In this document: positions 60,790-61,886 of the stretch, one piece after another
How positions within the stretch are numbered: the first letter of the stretch is position 1
Layout of the letters: every line of letters starts with the position of its first letter
Assembly (NCBI GenBank): GCA_018336015.1
Contig: JAGXQZ010000055.1
Location: 1 to 61,886 of the forward strand
Direction of reading: 5' to 3'
From: Algoriphagus sp.
GTDB taxonomy: Bacteria > Bacteroidota > Bacteroidia > Cytophagales > Cyclobacteriaceae
Length of the DNA stretch: 61,886 nt
Notes under the pieces: generated by a model
What the model saw: the letters and a program-made list of their open reading frames with translations, nothing else
Database searches by the model: none
What the model was told of the DNA's origin: nothing
Position numbers and translations under genes: made by a program

Positions 60790-60850
60790 AGAAAGAGGGT
60801 AAACTCTAGTTTAGATCTCGTAAATCGTCATTCGTAACTCGTAAATCATT
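60790..60850. repeat. Short-period CGTAAATC/CGTCATTC repeat
   Basis: Imperfect 7-9 bp units (TCGTAAA, TCGTCAT, TCGTAAC, TCGTAAA) between the lactonase and isomerase genes, overlapping the isomerase stop region. Related units occur at about 34872-34897. Confidence 0.55.
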
Positions 60851-61733
60851 TATGCCAGTATTGCCCAATCTTCTTCTTCAAAAACGCCACGCTGCGCTCC
60901 AGCTGATCCATGCCGTCCACGCCGTCTTCGATGCTGATCCAGTTATCAAAACCGACGCGCTTGAGTTCGGTGAAGATCGCATCATAATCATTCATGCCTT
61001 TACCGATTTCCCCGTGACTGAGCATTTTCGCATAACCTACGGCTCCACCTTCTACTTTTCGAAGATCCTCAATCGTCCCGTATTTCAAAAAGCGATCGCT
61101 CGCATGCATGGTCACCACCCGCTCGGACACGTCATACAGTAAATCCAGCGGATCTTCCCCAGCTAAAAACGTATTGCTCGGATCGTAATTCACCCCAAAG
61201 TTGGGATGATGGATGGAGTTGACCAGCTTGGTGAAGATCGCTCGCTTCTGGGCAAACTCCGGATATTCCCAGAAATCGTCCTTGTAGTGATTCTCGATGA
61301 TTAGGGTAATTCCCAGGCTTTTTGCATAAGGAAGGCAGGCTTCAATGCAATCTTTGGCGAGTTGGATTCCCTCCTCCACCGAGAGTTCGGGGCGATATTG
61401 ACCGGAAAGGACCCGGCAGTATTTTCCTCCCAAAGCATCCGTCATCTCGATCCAGCGCTTTTGCTTTTGGATTTCCTTTTCCCGGAAAGCCTTGTCCCGA
61501 TGGGTAAAATCCGGCGAGCAACACATCATGGGGATGACCATGCCCTCGTTTTCGACCATTCGGCGGAATTTAGGCCAGTTTTTTTCATCGGCCATTTCCA
61601 AAAATCCAGCATACCACTCCAACCCATCAAGCTGAAGCGGCGCGGCAAGTTTCACCCAATCGGCGATTTTCATAGTCCCATCCTTGCAGAGTTGCTGCAT
61701 AAAGGCCTTGGGAAAGGCGGCTAATTTGGGCAT
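60846..61733 (-). CDS. TIM-barrel sugar isomerase/epimerase (AP endonuclease 2 family, hydroxypyruvate-isomerase-like)
   Basis: 295 residues. Metal-site pattern of xylose-isomerase-like barrels: Glu in LIIENHYKDD, Asp in FGVNYDPSNTF, His in VTMHASDRF and a final Glu in WISIEDGVDGMDQL. It should interconvert a keto and an aldo sugar or acid. Its neighbours (lactonase and SDR) fit a sugar-acid route; the substrate is not known. Confidence 0.87.
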   Translation of the reverse strand: MPKLAAFPKAFMQQLCKDGTMKIADWVKLAAPLQLDGLEWYAGFLEMADEKNWPKFRRMVENEGMVIPMMCCSPDFTHRDKAFREKEIQKQKRWIEMTDALGGKYCRVLSGQYRPELSVEEGIQLAKDCIEACLPYAKSLGITLIIENHYKDDFWEYPEFAQKRAIFTKLVNSIHHPNFGVNYDPSNTFLAGEDPLDLLYDVSERVVTMHASDRFLKYGTIEDLRKVEGGAVGYAKMLSHGEIGKGMNDYDAIFTELKRVGFDNWISIEDGVDGMDQLERSVAFLKKKIGQYWHK

Positions 61734-61739
61734 TGGTAA

Positions 61740-61886
61740 TTATTTAAAGGTCTTGTTGTCTTTAGGTAAGTTTCTCCCGATCATCGGATGCTGCTCCAAG
61801 GTAAGCACCTGTCCCGATACGGGTCCGCTTTCGTCAGAAAGCCAGAAAATACTCGCAGCGGCAATCTCATCCGGAGATAAAATCCT
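61740..61886 (-). CDS. SDR-family oxidoreductase, 3' end only (starts beyond the window)
   Basis: The minus strand is open for the last 48 codons plus stop: ILSPDEIAAASIFWLSDES and GPVSGQVLTLEQHPMIGRN. This is the usual C-terminal end of a classical SDR (xPxEIAxxxxFLxSDxSxxxTGQ). It lies 6 bp ahead of the isomerase gene in the same direction, so likely one operon. Confidence 0.75.
   Translation of the reverse strand, partial: RILSPDEIAAASIFWLSDESGPVSGQVLTLEQHPMIGRNLPKDNKTFK

Overview
The window looks like the chromosome of a Bacteroidota bacterium, most likely Cyclobacteriaceae (Algoriphagus-like). This is inferred from the content: repeated TAnnTTTG promoter elements, carboxypeptidase-regulatory-domain TonB receptors, a division and cell-wall cluster ending at ftsZ without murF or ddl, bacillithiol-linked proteins, DUF4403, and 6-bladed beta-propeller lipoproteins paired with small Cys peptides. 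No rRNA, tRNA, CRISPR array, transposase, integrase or phage gene was seen.

Layout. 1-2671: 5' part of a TonB receptor (-), a small lipoprotein (+), purine nucleoside phosphorylase (-), an FMN reductase (+). 2675-18078: a tightly packed minus-strand mraZ-rsmH-ftsL-ftsI-murE-mraY-murD-ftsW-murG-murC-ftsQ-ftsA-ftsZ operon with many 4-bp overlaps and a clear MraZ operator. murG appears to start with ATT. 18470-20763: a BlaI/M56-protease signalling pair with three identical operator sites. 20871-29188: metabolic and redox genes (SDR, Old Yellow Enzyme, NRDE protein, YpdA-like), a RES/Xre toxin-antitoxin pair, coaX, a GNAT protein, an RluA-type pseudouridine synthase, a phosphatase lipoprotein. 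28427-33246: glycerol regulon (DeoR-type regulator divergent from glpD-glpK-glpF). 33243-38398: a degenerate thiamine-pyrophosphokinase-like protein, M19 dipeptidase, and haaO-kynU-kmo for kynurenine to quinolinate. 38500-41546: ruvB, a degenerate ApbE-like protein, a ZIP transporter. 41718-48472: DUF4212-symporter-acs, then a CNB/CBS/DUF294 protein and a DnaQ-like exonuclease, a context that suggests regulated acetate use. 48473-53325: DUF4403 lipoprotein, YtxJ, a large outer-membrane receptor.

53326-59864 is the unusual part. Two units, each a beta-propeller lipoprotein gene with one or two small secreted four-cysteine peptide genes, lie between the receptor gene and a fasciclin gene. Decayed copies of both flanking 3' ends sit between the units in the order left by an old tandem duplication. 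Next, after pheS, a RelE-type toxin-antitoxin pair is bracketed by two copies of the pheS 3' end, its terminator and its intergenic block. 59865-61886 holds carbohydrate genes (SMP-30 lactonase, TIM-barrel isomerase, 3' end of an SDR).

All calls come from reading the sequence. Family names are from recognised motifs, and no database search was run.
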